From NCBI GenBank assembly GCA_922989275.2, contig OV277869.1, positions 40,966,189 to 41,030,188 on the forward strand: a stretch of DNA of 64,000 nt. The letters run 5' to 3'. The DNA is from Gari tellinella. Lineage: Eukaryota; Mollusca; Bivalvia; Cardiida; Psammobiidae. The stretch's first letter is position 1. Each line of letters begins with the position of its first letter. Shown here piece by piece: positions 24,544 to 36,973 of the stretch. The position numbers and the translations under genes are program-made. The notes beneath the pieces were generated by a model that saw nothing but the letters and a program-made list of their open reading frames with translations, searched no databases and was not told where the DNA came from.

Positions 24544-24900
24544 CAGTGCTCCCTCCCTGCAACGGCACTCTCCTTAAAACGACCCCTCCTTACAACGACC
24601 TGTGCTGCAGTTCCCTAAAAAGGACAATTATGTCTAACGTTTTTACTGCTGCAAAATCGTCTGCTTGACTTTGTCGTCTGCTGTTTTTCTCAAATTACAT
24701 AAAGGACATTTTGACAAGAAAAAACTTAATGACGACTGACAAACAGCTTGAATCCATATTAGACGCCGCGTGACGCGGCGTCTGATCTGGATTCGAGCTG
24801 TTGGTAAATGTATTAAATGTCCCTCTCTATAACGACTCCTTCCGAACAACACACATATTTGTTGTCTCCCATCGGGTGTCGTTGTAGAGAGAAAGCGCTG
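24544..24900. repeat. CAGTG-ended MITE carrying a GACGCCGCG hairpin
   Basis: Begins CAGTGCTCCCTCCCTGCAAC and ends with GTTGTAGAGAGAAAGCGCTG. The CAGTG-type inverted ends resemble hAT-superfamily termini (inference; no clear 8-bp target duplication seen). The body includes TCGTCTGCTT...GTCGTCTG and, at 24,737-24,805, a full hairpin GACGCCGCGT/ACGCGGCGTC. Related full-length copies lie at 40.5 and 55.1 kb. Confidence 0.8.
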
Positions 24901-24935
24901 TAGTTTGCATTTAAATGGAACGAATATCGTCTACA

Positions 24936-25179
24936 GGGGCCCGTTTCATAAAACTTCGTACAAAAAAACCGGTCGTAAGTCAAAACTTTGAAATACATTT
25001 AATTAATTATTTTTCTATCTAATCCTGTCTTGAGACATCTCTTTGGAATCGTCTTTTCAAGACGATTTCAAAGAGATGTCACACGACAGGATTAGACGGA
25101 GAAATAAATAATAATTGATACTTTTATAATCTGACTTACGACAACTTTTTTCGTAAGATGTTTTATGAAACGGGCCCCT
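24936..25179. repeat. GGGCCCGTTTCAT foldback MITE, full copy
   Basis: Near-complete palindrome. It opens GGGGCCCGTTTCATAAAACT and closes ATGAAACGGGCCCC. The two halves pair through ATCCTGTCTTGAGACATCTC and its complement, around a TCTTTTCAAGACGA centre. Confidence 0.88.
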
Positions 25180-25296
25180 GTATATCTTTACAGAGTATTC
25201 TAAAATAAAACTTTCTTCCTGAATTGGCAATGCCCTGGCTATGAGCTTTTAACACTGATAATGGTCCAGTTTTCGTTTTCATTTCATACATTTCAG

Positions 25297-25377
25297 AGAT
25301 GGCAAGAGCGTTATTTGTCTGTGCTTGTTTTACTGTCGCGGCAATGATCTTGATGACTATTTCGACTGACTTTCTAA
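25297..25377 (+). CDS. Carbohydrate sulfotransferase, coding exon 1 (membrane anchor)
   Basis: The first coding exon of a Golgi-type carbohydrate sulfotransferase. It starts after a TTTCATACATTTCAG acceptor (AG 25,295-25,296), has ATG at 25,299, and ends at the strong donor GTAAGT (25,378). The 26 codons begin MARALFVCACF and form one hydrophobic segment, about residues 4-21, after a short basic start. That is the expected type II signal anchor placing the enzyme in the Golgi membrane facing the lumen. The exon ends with one base of a codon, which the exon at 33,472 completes with its first two bases (phase 1). The acceptor before the ATG implies an upstream 5' UTR exon that I cannot locate. 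Assignment rests on phase, position and the anchor. Confidence 0.65.
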
Positions 25378-25779
25378 GTAAGTATTATTTTAATTAAAGT
25401 AACGCGTATTAACCCTTCACTATCAAATATTTCGTGAGATTTTTACCCATTCATAGTTTGACGTCTGTTTTAATTTTGTTGTCTTCAATACCGTTTCAAA
25501 GTTAAAAAAATAAGGCAGTATGACTGAAGAAATTTCACAACGAGTGTCAAACAGTCTTGGTCCTGCACGGAGAGGCAAATAGTTTCGGCCTGATTAGACG
25601 TCGGGTAGCCCGGTGTCTGATCTGGCTCAAACACGCTGCAATAGAAAATAATAGTTTTAGCGCACGCGCGTTAACTGGGAAATAATAACGTCTTCTCCAT
25701 GTATTGTCTACAAACAGTTTTGTCTGTAACAATATTCAGAGTTGATATATTTGAATTTCTCTATGTAAAGTTATCACCT

Positions 25780-25973
25780 GCGCCCGTTTCATAAAACTTC
25801 GTACGACACTGTTGTCGTAAGTCAGATTATAAAAGTCTCAATCATTATTTATTGCTCCATCTAACCCTGTCTTGTGACATCTCTTTAGAATCGTCTTTTC
25901 AAGAAAATTAAATGTATTTCAGAATACTTACGACCGTTTTGGTCGTACGCAGTTCTTTATGAAACGGTCCCCA
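25780..25973. repeat. GGGCCCGTTTCAT foldback MITE, internally deleted
   Basis: CGCCCGTTTCATAAAACTTC to GAAACGGTCCCC. It lacks most of one half, but both inverted ends (CGTACGAC / GTCGTACG) remain. Confidence 0.8.
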
Positions 25974-26068
25974 GTAAAAAGTACAATTTGTAAAACTGTT
26001 TTTGAAATATATCAGTTTATGTATTACTTTTAACCCCTTCACTGCCTTACCCCGAGCACAATGGTTAT

Positions 26069-26113
26069 TTGCAAACAGTTTGGATTCTGATCAGACGCCG
26101 CGTTTGACACTCA
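26069..26113. repeat. Truncated hairpin element
   Basis: GCAAACAGTTTGGATTCTGA leads into GACGCCGCG, but the right half of the stem is missing and the right arm TTTGACACTC follows directly. Confidence 0.7.
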
Positions 26114-28944
26114 TTTCAATATTTCTTTAGTCAAAATTCATAAAAATTAACTTTGAAAAATAAATGCAGACGACAATTATTTAAAATTGATGACGTCACG
26201 GCAGTGAAGGGGTTAATCAGGAGCTCTAATATATTAATTTAATCTCCCTGGGTTAATGCATATAAAATTCATTGCAATTAAAAGGGATAACTGTTTAAAA
26301 TCTCAATTTTTAAGAAATAAAATTTCTTATTTTTCTAAGGAACCCTACCCCAATCTTTTTCTATATTTTGATTTTAAAACATTAATGATTTCAATTATGG
26401 CTTGGTTTATATTTGAAACACGAAGTTAAGCTTTCAACAAATACTCTTTAACATAACAATAGTACAATTTAGATGATATCTTTAGTACAATAATAGGCTT
26501 AAGTATTTTATAGAATAAAAACATTTCAAATAGTGCAGTATGTCAGATTTTATTTGAACGAAAGTTTCATTACCTTATCAAAAATAATAAAGCCGCTATA
26601 ATTATCAAAGTAGATCTATAATTTTTAATTTTGTTTTTACCTCAACGAGGCCAACAAACAGTCCAATGCCCTTGAGTTGGGGTTATTTCAGTTCGTATCG
26701 TGACTTATTGAGTTACGTGATTTATGCTATATTCACGTGTATTATACTCTCGTGTAGGCGAGAGTTTGCTCTTTCGAATGTCATATCAAACATGCATTTT
26801 GCACGTATTGATAAAGTTCCATTAATTATGAAACACTGCTCGTATCCTTGGTTTCCGCGCTTGCATGATGTTATACATCGAAATTACATCGAAAGTAATG
26901 ACTTTCACCGAACCAAGCATGTAGATAGATTATTTTTGATATTCAAACTAATGCGTATCACTATTTTACCTTCTCTTATTTTTGTGTGTTTGTGTTACGA
27001 ATTACAGAGTTTGGATTCCGATCGTTGAAAATACCGGCTCCGCAGCCTGTTATCGATGAGAAAATACACCAAGTACAAAGTAAGACATGTTGAAACTCAA
27101 GATTTCTATTTTTTGGCCAACATTAAGTAGCCACATGATTTCTGCACTATTTTTTGTCCAACATTAAGTACCCACATGCCTTATAAATAGAACAGGCCCA
27201 GCGCTTATAAAGTGTTTGCGTTGAGTCTGAGTTCCTTCGCAAGCATTTATTTGGTCAGATTTGAGCATATGCGTTACATTTCAACGTATTTAGTTGTTGT
27301 CCTTAATTAATTTTGTTGAATATACTCGGATATTGTCGATGGCTCACCTTGTTTTCGACAGTGTTGTCATAAAGATCGAGTATTTTTACCATCTACACGA
27401 GAGGTTCTACATCTTAAACTACACATACTGCGCGGAAAACATATTTTATATCCATTGATACGATTATATTAAAACTATGTTTTTGAATGTGCAGTCTAAA
27501 TGCTAGAAAACGTGTAAACAATGTAAAGCAAACTGTACGGTCAGCTCTAGAGGAAATGTACTGTCAGCTGTGAGAGTAGATGCAAAAGTTCTGTACGCTC
27601 AGCTCATTATTTTAAGAATTTGAAACGATCAAAATGGCAATGTCCATACCTTGATACTTTTGTTGAAGGACTCATGGCCACATGACCATTTTATGTAGTA
27701 CCGGTGCCGTATAACCCAACCCAATCAATCAATAAATGAGGGTACTGCTCGTTCTCTACTATATTGACCTTGACATATTCCTTGCTCTTTTCTATCCAAG
27801 TTTGTGTTTATTACATTGTGAAACTATTTAGAGGTATAAGGTATTATCTATCAAATACGACCTTTTCATTCTGAACTGTAAGGTCTTTGAATCAATTCGT
27901 TACAAAGAAAATGTCGTATTTGACAGATGCAATCTTTTACCGCAAAGTATTTTTCATATTTGTAGATAATACCTTAGATATTTTATCAATATCTTAAAAG
28001 CATATTTTAATTTAAGCTGGATATTTTAACATTTTTTTACAGACAACATAGCTTTGAAAAATGAGAAAATGTCATTTTCTGACAAAATGTCAGATACGAC
28101 TTTTAAACTACCAATATGGCGTATAAGTCAATGCCTTAGACAATATATGTTCTACTTTGTTCTAAAAAAAATTAAGTCGTTATGTAAAAACACAAAACAA
28201 TTAAATGATACAAATTCGCCCAACTATATCAAAGCGCAACCTTTCTGTCCAGTTTACACAATTATTGACAATTTTAATCAGGAAACTTTACCAACTCAGG
28301 GTGTTTTTCAAGAAAATATTGTTTATTGCGGCCACTTTGGACGTCATTTTGGATTTTGACCGAAATAGGGCAGCCAGGTCGGGCACCCCCAATTATTATG
28401 ATTATAATATATTATACTGCAAATGTAACCCGTAAACAAAGTAGTAAGCTTGAATCCACCAAATAACGAGTTCCCCATAGCAAATAGACTATAAGGCCCT
28501 GATCGGTCATTTAACCCGAGCGTGTTACATTTTCAAATATAGCCCGTCCTTGTTTGAATATTAATCAAATTATCAAACAATAATCAAACTCAAACGTAGA
28601 ACATTTGGCAACGCGAACGTTACCTATTGCAGAAGCAATTATTACTAGCAAACATTGTATACTCTGATCGGAGAGGTCCTTCAGGAGGTATTAAATCTAG
28701 ATTTACACTGTCTGCAAAACGACTTTAATGTGATAAGCGGGTTAAGGGTTGGTAGTGTAACAGCCGGTCAGGTGCTCAGCAACCAAAACAAAGCCTTCAT
28801 GAACCATCGCAATATTAACCCCTTACCAAAGAGCATATTTCTAGTTTTATGACAGGTCAAAACTTAAGGCAGGTCGAAGGTAAAACAGAATGTGCCTTAA
28901 TGGGCATTCTGCTTTACTTTCAGCCTGCGAGTTTTAATCTTCAG
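26114..28944. other. Large sulfotransferase intron, central part; no gene seen
   Basis: Non-coding, AT-rich. Frames at 26,666-27,028 and 28,054-28,435 have no recognisable domain. An imperfect inverted pair (AAGGTATTATCTA / TAGATAATACCTT) spans about 27,838-27,985. A GAAGGTAAAACAGAATG hairpin, part of the AAGTAAAGCAG family, lies at about 28,862-28,928. Confidence 0.45.
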
Positions 28945-29176
28945 GCGTCCGTTTTTTGAAACGTCGTACGACAAAAACGGTCATAAGTCAAAACTTTAAA
29001 ATACAGCTTACTTTTGATTTCTCCATCCAATCCGGTCTTGCGACATCTCTTTGGAATCGTCTTTTCAAGACGATTCCAAAAAGATGTCACAAGACAGGAC
29101 TAGATGGAATATTAATTGATAATTTTAGAATCTGACTTACGACCATTTTTGTCGTACGACGTTTCATACAACGGTC
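28945..29176. repeat. GGGCCCGTTTCAT-family foldback MITE, third copy
   Basis: Inner palindrome CCGGTCTTGCGACATCTCTT / AGATGTCACAAGACAGGA around CTTTTCAAGACGA. The outer ends have drifted, but CGTACGAC and GTCGTACGACGTTTCAT remain. Confidence 0.82.
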
Positions 29177-31540
29177 CACAAGAACATGGCATTGCCCTGA
29201 GTCTATGAAGGTATTTCATTTACAAATGTATATAAAAAAACAGAACGATGTTCCTTGGAACATATGGGTCACCTGCCAGCAAGCATCAGTCGAAGCAAGA
29301 GTTATGAACCATGTGCAAGACATTCCCACTCACCAAAATATTTCCATGCATGAAGGTTCATCTGAAAGGCATCAATAGAATAGGAGTTATAGGCCGAAAA
29401 TAGAACATGAGGGAAAGAGGGAACAATTATCGCAGTATTGATGAAGGTGTTATGATCCATGTGTAAAGCCCTTTATATTGCCATTAATGAAATCTTATTT
29501 CAAAAGCTTTAGTGTTGCAGAAGTCATCTACCGGAAAAGAAAGTGTAGGAAAGGGGAATAACTTTCATGGTTTTGAATCTTTTGATCCAAATGTATGAAC
29601 CATGTGAAAGAAACGTCCACTCATCAAACTCTTTCCGTAAATGAATTTTAATCTTAAACGCTTCTGTAGAACAGAAATTAGCGTTAAAAATATAAAGTAA
29701 CAGACGGTCGATCAGACGGACGGTCTACTTACTTAGGTCTAAGGGCCAGCCTGTTAAGGGGCTAAATTTAAAGGGCCATCTGTCCAAGTTAAAGGGCCAC
29801 AAGTGGCCCATTGATATTATCTGAGCAACCAAAATGGCCCTTTAAAGTCACACCCCTACATATGGACAGATTATGGACATTTATGGTAAAGGGCCTTAAT
29901 TTGAAAACTTATTTTTTACCTCCCCTGAGGCCCCCTGATACCATTTTTGCAATTTTTAGAACCAGTTCAGGGGCCATATCCCTTTAACTGCCAATAGCCC
30001 TATATTTGTTCACAGTCCACTAAAATGGTCCCTTACTCCAAGTTAGCTGCACGGACAGACAGATAGACGGACGGATGGACAGTCAGACACCCTTGTGTTA
30101 TGTGGCTATTTCTTTTGATCGTTTTTACGTGGCTAGTCAAATAACCGAAAATTCTCTGGGCTCTGAGAAGGACCTAGAAGCTAAGCCTAACCCTATTCCC
30201 ATTCATGGCCAAGTTAATAGCACAAGACGTATCCAGGTTAATGTAACCATAGATGAGCGCACGAAAGGTCCTTTGTTGGGTAGGGAGAACAATAGATTCC
30301 ATTAATTCCGTGATTACCCTATTGTTATTGTTGGGTATTTTGTGTACTGTTGGGTACTTTTAAACAAAAAATATACCCAACAAATGCCCAACTGTGAGAA
30401 CGTCTGGCCAGGTTAACATTTTGGACTCATAAGTATCGATTTATGAGCGCGGACGCACGAACAGACAGACTACGTAAAATGATCCCGAAGGGTCAATTTT
30501 GCCTACACGATGTTCACAGAATGCATCGGACGGACAGACCGAATAATTTCCGATACGACAGAATCGAGTAATTACCGTATATTGTCACCATGGCAACAAC
30601 GATCTTCATTTCATTCAGACCAATAATAACAATAATCATAATAATAAAGACTTTATTTAACGAGAGAGCTCATTTGGTAAAGACCAATCTTCCATGAGGC
30701 CCTCAACATATATACAAGTACATAAAACAAAAGGCATTTTCATACAAAACAAATAATAAACAACAATACCAACCGGGATGCAGCAATTTGCAAGAACAAA
30801 AGTTCAGCATCTGAAAAAGTGCACCTGTTAAGTGTACACTTGTCCTGTGTAAACATTGAAGACCCAGATTACGGGACTCGCAATGAGTCCTCTGATCAGG
30901 GTCTGCACCGTTTGTCATTTTACAATGTATAAAGTATAAAGAAAAGATAAACAATCAGTTTTATGTGTCCATTATGTGTATACAGCACACCCAATGGGAA
31001 ACAAAAAATGTGAGCGTTGTTCGGAGGGAATCGTTATAGGGAGGAACACTGGCTTACATTTGCAAACAGCTTGACTCCAGATCAGACGCCGCGTCATTAA
31101 TTATGTTCTGTTTAAAACGCCTGTTATATAACTTTGAGAAAAACAGAAGACGACAATTTTAAGCAGACAATAGAGAGGGAGCACTGTTATTCTACACCGT
31201 GAGACCTTGTCATTTTTATCTTACGATCCAATTTTACAGAGGCAAAGACTACTAAATGTGTTTTATCATCCTGTGAAATATAAGAGATCTATCAAGCAGA
31301 GCAAACCAAATGTGTCCCCTTGTCCATTTGAGTGGCAAAACCCTTGGTAGAATGTATGAGGTTTTCTTTTACTGTTTTAGATATGTGAACAATATGTTTT
31401 TGCTGTCGGGGGTTATGGGTGAGGTGGATCAGAACATAGACTTCACACATGTGTGACATATTCGAATGTTTTCGTGAAGAATTCGTCCGAAGTGTAAAAT
31501 TTACGGCTCAACACACCACCTTTGCAAAGGTCCATATGTA
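29177..31540. other. Intron sequence with repeats; no gene seen
   Basis: Includes a diverged repeat at about 29,250-30,070 with CAGACGGACGG motifs and GGGCCA-rich phrases, another ending CGGACAGACCG near 30,540, a GAAGACCC-armed hairpin at about 30,843-30,923, and half a GACGCCGCG hairpin near 31,063-31,097 beside GGAGGGAATCGTTATAGGGA (a CAGTG-MITE fragment). No supported exon. Confidence 0.45.
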
Positions 31541-33268
31541 AACAAGAGGGCCAGAATGGCCCTTAATCGCTCACCTGTACATGGTGATGGGTCAGTGATT
31601 TCAGAAAAGAAGATTTGTGAAAATTTGACCCAGGGCGGGGTCACTTTTGACCCCAGGGACATAATATGAATGCTCTTGATACAGGACCTGTAGACGATGC
31701 TATGTGCCAAAAAATCTAAGCTCAGTGTACTATGATTTCAGACAAGAAGATTTTTAAAGTTTTCATTGAAAAAAACTATGTTTAGCTCTGGTGACCCAGA
31801 TATGCAACAGACCGGAACCAATTCATCAACATATGTGAAAGATCTCTAGACATTACATCATGCAAAATATCTAAGCTCTAGCCATATTGATTTCAAAGAA
31901 AAATGTGTTTGAAAATTTCACTATATAACTCCATGAAAAATGGCGACACCTGGGCCGGGGCCAAATTTGACCCCAGTGGCACAATTTGAACAAATTTGAT
32001 AGAGGACCTGTAGACGATGCTATGTGCAAAATATCTAAGCTAAGTGTATTTTGGTTTCAGACAAGATTTTTAAAGTTTTTTGAAAAAATCTATTTTTAGC
32101 TCCAGTGACCCAGATATTCAACACACCGGAACCATTTCGACAACATATGTGAAGGACCTCTAGACGTTACACCATGCCAAATATCAAAGCTCTGGACGAA
32201 ATGGTTTCAGAGAAAAATGTATTTGAACATTTCACTATAACTCTACGTAAAACATCGACCCCCGGGGCCGGGCCAATTTTGGCCCCAGGAACAAAATTTG
32301 AACAACTTTAATAGAGAACCTGTAGACAATGCTATGTGCAAAATATCTAAGCTCAGTGTATTTTGGTTTCAGACAAGAAGATTTTTTAAAGTTTTCATTG
32401 AAAAAATCTATTTTTAGCTTCAGTGACCCAGATATTCAACAGACCGGAACCAATTCGTCAACATATGTGAAGGACCTTTAGACATTACACATTGCCAAAT
32501 ATAAAAGCTCTGGCCATAATGGTTTCAGAGAAAAATGTTTGAACATTTCACTATATAACTCTATGTAAAATGGTGACCCCGGGGCGGGGCCAATTTTGAC
32601 CCCAGGGTCAAACTTTGAACAATCTTGATAGAGGACCTATAGATGATGCCATGTGCCAAATATCTAAGCTCTGGCCTTTGTGGTTTTTGACAAGAAGATT
32701 TTTTTAAGATTTCCTTATTTTTTCACTTTGGTTGCCATAGCAACCAGACTTCTGCATTGTTTCAAATTCTTTGAACAATTTGAAAGAGCTTGACCCAAGG
32801 AACATTCCTGTGAAGTTTGGTTGCAATCAGGCATGTGGTTTTGAAGAAGAAGATGTTTGAACATTTCACTATATATCTCTATGTAAAACGGTGACCCCTG
32901 GGGCGGGGCCAATTTTGACCCCAGGATCAAACTTTGAACACTCTTGATAGAGGACCTATAGATGATACTATGTGCCAAATATCTAAGATCTAGCATTTGT
33001 GGTTTTTGACAAGAAGATTTTTTAAGATTTCCTTATTTTTTCACTTTGGTTGCCATGGCAACCAGAGTTCTGCATTGTTTCAAATTCTTTGAACACCTTT
33101 GAAAGAGCTTGACCCAAGAAACATTCCTGTGAAGTTTGATTGCAATCAGGCAAGCGGTTTTGAAGAAGAAGATGTTTGAAGAAATTGTTGACGCACGACG
33201 CACGACGGACGCCGGACAAAGACCAACCACAAAAGCTCACCTTGAGCACTTTGTGCTCAGGTGAGCTA
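31541..33268. repeat. GCTCACCT-family dispersed repeat, long copy with ~316-bp monomers
   Basis: Opens AACAAGAGGGCCAGAATGGC and closes GCTCAGGTGAGCTAA. Five internal monomers of about 312-320 bp are marked by GAGGACCTGTAGACGATGC-type phrases near 31,683, 32,001, 32,313, 32,630 and 32,948. Two contain GGTTGCCATRGCAACC-type palindromes (about 32,740 and 33,048). It lies wholly within sulfotransferase intron 1 and ends 204 bp before the next exon. Confidence 0.88.
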
Positions 33269-33471
33269 AAAAAAATTGATCTAGTCTACGGCCGAGACTC
33301 GATGCTTCGAACTTGCTTAAATTGAACTTAGCCGTATTTCATCTATGAATCGAACTCGCGTAAGTAGAACACACCCCTGGTTTAGTCACGTGTGCACTTT
33401 AAAATACGTATAAGTTCCACTTAAGCTAGTTCGAGTTATCGAGTTTCGACTGTATTTTGTTTTTGTTTCAG

Positions 33472-33649
33472 CCGAGACGAAACCGTTTGTGTTACTTCTA
33501 GCTTATTATAGAACCGGATCAAGCTATACTGGATCAGTGCTTGCCAGCTACCCTGGGGCGTTCTACCTGTTCGAGCCTCTCCTTGCAATAAAGCACGTGT
33601 ATATTGTGCGGCGTAACAAGACTGCTACTTTCTTCAATGGCACAAAAGT
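33472..33649 (+). CDS. Carbohydrate sulfotransferase, coding exon 2 (PAPS 5'-phosphosulfate loop)
   Basis: Acceptor TTTTGTTTTTGTTTCAG (AG 33,470-33,471), donor GTACGT at 33,650. It encodes residues 27-85 plus two bases of codon 86. FVLLLAYYRTGSSYTGSVL contains the 5'-phosphosulfate-binding loop (Arg40-Thr-Gly-Ser-Ser44), which binds the sulfate donor PAPS in the CHST family. FYLFEPL follows, as it does in vertebrate GlcNAc/Gal 6-O-sulfotransferases (CHST1-7 group). One likely N-glycosylation site is Asn-Lys-Thr in VRRNKTATFF. It enters in phase 1 from 25,377 and leaves in phase 2, matching exon 3. Reading past the donor soon reaches a hairpin repeat and a stop, so splicing is needed. Confidence 0.88.
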
Positions 33650-33713
33650 GTACGTACATATACGTATTACAATAGAGAAGACGTTGACTCATCATATACT
33701 ATCATATCCACTG

Positions 33714-33785
33714 CAAACAGTTTCGAGCCTGATCAGACGCCGGGTAACCTGGCGTTTGATCAGGCTCCAAACGCTTTGCCAAACA
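33714..33785. repeat. Hairpin element, GACGCCGGGT stem variant
   Basis: GCAAACAGTTTCGAGCCTGA, then GACGCCGGGTAACCTGGCGT, then TGATCAGGCTCCAAACGCTT. It lies in intron 2, 65 bp after the donor. Confidence 0.8.
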
Positions 33786-34034
33786 GTTTTAAATGAATTG
33801 TCAAAATTGTTAATACGTTATTAATTTCTACATTCTATTGTTATGCATTAACGTTCAAACGTGAAAAAAAAATATCTTCTCCACTGTACCAAACCAAAAA
33901 CTAGTTACAACAAAATATTGGAATCACTGAACATGGTCTTCAGGTGGGAATATAAGAATACACCATGAGGGTTGATGTAGGATAGGAATTTCTCCCCCGA
34001 GGGTCGGCAAATTCAGGCAGGGACGAGGCGCAAC

Positions 34035-34400
34035 GGTGCATGGTTTGTACAATGTTGCAATGCAATAAGGCTCGCTTTGTCATGACACGGCTCATTTGTT
34101 TAGAACAATCGCGTTTATTGAATAGGAATACAATTGAGCCGTGCCATTACCAAACCTGCCTTATTGTATTGCAAAATTGTACAGATCAAGCACCATTGTC
34201 ATCCCAGGCTCTGCATCTGAGTTTGGTCTACACTACCAAATACCGTATATAATATAGCGACATGATGTGCCTCAGATGCTTGCAGGTGTCAAAAAGTGTA
34301 GATTAAGACCAGCCGTCGCATGTTTGACGCGGCGGCTGACCTTGATCTACACTGTTTGAAATGCAATTAGGCAGGTTTTTGTCATGACACGGCTAAATTA
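34035..34400. repeat. Foldback repeat with TTGCAATGCAATAAGGC ends
   Basis: ACAATGTTGCAATGCAATAA is answered by TTATTGTATTGCAAAATTGT about 100 bp on. A hairpin with CAGCCGTCGCATG...GACGCGGCGGCTG follows at 34,283-34,355. A related element lies at about 51,265-51,510. Confidence 0.65.
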
Positions 34401-34439
34401 TTTTATAACTGTATCCACGTTATGTTATTAAATAACCAA

Positions 34440-34660
34440 TTCCTCCATAGCCTGTCTCTAGTGTTGAAAAGACTGTTGATCACTGACAAACAGATTGAAA
34501 GTAAAACAGAATGCATCTTAAGGCTCATTCTGCTTTACTTTTAGTCTGCTTAAAGCTACCATCTTCTAGGATATAGAAACTGTTTCTTATGTGGCATATT
34601 CTTGTTTGTGTAAATCCGGACTATTTTTCTTCAGGAGAAGAAAGTATTACATGTAGTTGC
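34440..34660. repeat. AAGTAAAGCAGAATGCG foldback MITE
   Basis: Hairpin GAAAGTAAAACAGAATGCAT / CATTCTGCTTTACTTTTAGT at about 34,497-34,545, with family flanks (CCATAGCCTGTCTCTAG, CTAGGATATAGAAACTG). Confidence 0.75.
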
Positions 34661-34716
34661 GTAAAAAGGCGTATTTATTAACCCATAGCCTGCCACTCAC
34701 GACTATAGCTCCATAT

Positions 34717-34790
34717 GCAAACAGCTTGGATCCGGATGAGACGCCGAGTAAATCGGCGTCTCATCCGGATCCAAGCTGTTTGACACTCAG
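34717..34790. repeat. Hairpin element, GACGCCGAGTA stem variant
   Basis: GCAAACAGCTTGGATCCGGA and TCCGGATCCAAGCTGTTTG arms are perfectly paired, enclosing GACGCCGAGTAAATCGGCGTC. Confidence 0.88.
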
Positions 34791-36045
34791 ACAACATTTT
34801 CAGCAATTTTCAGCAACTTTGAAGCACTTTGAAACTTGAAGCAGAAGAGAAATATAGCAGACGACAATTTATTTGGCGGGCTAAGGGTTAAATAAATATT
34901 TACATTCGCAACATTCAGATCCATTGTAAACGCTATTTTTCGAAAAAGCGGGACTTGTGGATAAGTTTCGCAGAGTAGACGGGGCATATGTATTTTCCAT
35001 TCGCGAACTAATCTTTGGAACTTGGATAGCAAACATTTGGCGGGTTTTTCAAAAAAATGTTTTTCACCGATGTAATTCTTCCTTTTAGCGGAAAGCATGA
35101 TGATCGACTAAAATTCTTCTTTACTAGTGACATAAACTGCAAGAAAATTGATATACCTTAATATTCATAGCAGCTGTCTGCATTTCTTTATGACAAAAAT
35201 CGCTATATTTATCCTACTTTAAAAATGACGTCACTTACAAACGACGTCAAATCGGCATTTTCGCGCCAAACTGTTAAGTTGTTGACATTGGAATGTAAAC
35301 AAAGGAACTTATGTTTTTGCTTTCGAATGCACACAGCTTCAGTAATTCGGCAATGGCTGTTCCTTATAGGGTACACATTATTCGTGTTATCAACCTCTAA
35401 TATTGATTAAACATTGATAAAACATACATGCGTACATGTACTAACAAATTGTTCATTTGATACAGATGTATTATAAATTACAGCAAATATATTGTAAATA
35501 TCAGAAATGAACTGATTTTTAGGCGTTCAAGCGAAATAAACGACAGAAGATTACGGCAAATTTACAATGAATCGCTAATGCGATTCATGGTTTTTGCCGA
35601 TAATTTGGATAATCAAGATCACCTTTTAATCCGTATACGACGGGCAATGCAGTGTTAGGTTATGTCAAATTACTTAAAACAATGGCCATGTTCTTAAAGT
35701 AGAATATATATGGCCGGTGAATGGCTTCAAATAGAAATTAAACTTCGCGATTTGAAAGGGTAAAATATAATTTCTATAGGCTATTTTCAGATGATAATCT
35801 TATAATGTACAGTAGCGAAAACGTTATTCTTTCCAAATAAACGTGTTTACGCTTAAAATATTAATTCCATTGCAAACAGTTTGGAGCTAGATCAGGCTAC
35901 ATGATTTGCCACTCACATTAGTGAATAGTTAGAATTGTTAATAAGATGTAATTATATACATCTTTTACAATGCGTTTGCGTGTATCTTGCGTTTTAACTG
36001 GACAGGATAACGTCTTCTCCACTGTATTTTATTTTCCTTTTTCAG
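34791..36045. other. Sulfotransferase intron 2, 3' part; no gene seen
   Basis: AT-rich with no coding signal. A partial AAACAGTTTGGAGC hairpin arm lies at about 35,874-35,915 and a small inverted pair, ATGAATCGC/GCGATTCAT, near 35,567-35,588. Confidence 0.45.
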
Positions 36046-36826
36046 ACGTATTACGGATTCGTACTTAAAGTTACTCCGGAGGGAGGAGTTACATGCATTG
36101 ATGACGTGTAATTTGGAATGGTATCCATACGAGTTGGCCATTGATATTTTGCACTGGAGGAAGATAAGGTCATTAGCTTCGCTTTCAAACTGCTCACATG
36201 GGAAAACGATCCAAGAAACACACACATGCATGCGTAAAATTCAAAAACGGTGTTTAACCGCACCGTTACGGATTATTAAATTCATTCGACTGAGAATGCC
36301 GAATGTTGAAGAGTTAATTGAAGAGTATCCTCATATTAAGTTTATTCACTTAGTAAGAGATCCAAGAGGAAACGCTTTGTCGCAATCGGCAAGGAAAAAA
36401 CCTGGTGGCCTCAAGAACATTTCTTCCGAATACTGCCATATGGTAAGAGAGGACTCGCTAGAGAAAGCTCGAATATTTCAAAACTATCCTGACCGAATAT
36501 ATACACTTAGATACGAAAGCATTGCAAACTTTCCTTTTAGATACGCCACAGAATTATTACACTTCATAAACCAAGGATTGAATTTAACAGAGGGCATGAC
36601 GCAGTATATTGGAAAAATCACTCTGTTTGGTAAAGCCAAAACATGCCCATACTGTGTTGAAAGGGGAAATAGCAGTAAAACGGCTTCTAAATGGAGAGCT
36701 GTTATTGGAAATGATTCATTTAAAGACATCAATGAAGTATGCGGAAGCATTTTAGACATTTATGGATACACCAGGTTTCAAAACATTAGCGACGTGCGCA
36801 ATTTAACAATCCCATCAATGTTATAA
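36046..36826 (+). CDS. Carbohydrate sulfotransferase, coding exon 3 (catalytic C-terminus)
   Basis: Acceptor TTTTCCTTTTTCAG (AG 36,044-36,045). The exon supplies the third base of codon 86 and runs to TAA at 36,824-36,826, giving a 345-residue protein. Residues 185-198 (FIHLVRDPRGNALS) are the 3'-phosphate-binding motif with Arg190, Asp191 and Ser198, the second PAPS contact of Golgi carbohydrate sulfotransferases. Cysteines at CNLEW, CSHG and CPYCVERG fit disulfide-bonded lumenal enzymes, and NIS/NLT sequons near the end fit N-glycosylation. Expected role: transfer of sulfate from PAPS to a 6-hydroxyl on a Gal or GlcNAc residue; substrate and family number cannot be fixed. It is slightly shorter than vertebrate relatives (about 390-480 aa), and it has introns where many vertebrate homologues have a single coding exon. 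Confidence 0.92.
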
Positions 36827-36973
36827 ACACTATATGAAAGAATTATTTATGGTTATTTCACATAATGTATGTGGTTTATACATATTTAAATGTGTCATAT
36901 ACATCTGTTTTTCCCTCAAAATACTGCTATATACATGTACGGCTATATATGTGATTTGTGTATATTTATGCCG

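Noticed and set aside
26666..27028. 120-codon frame as a gene
   Set aside because: No domain, no splice or poly(A) support, and it lies in a host intron rich in old repeats.
36484..36759. Minus-strand frame opposite the sulfotransferase
   Set aside because: It is antisense to an exon with clear PAPS-binding motifs.
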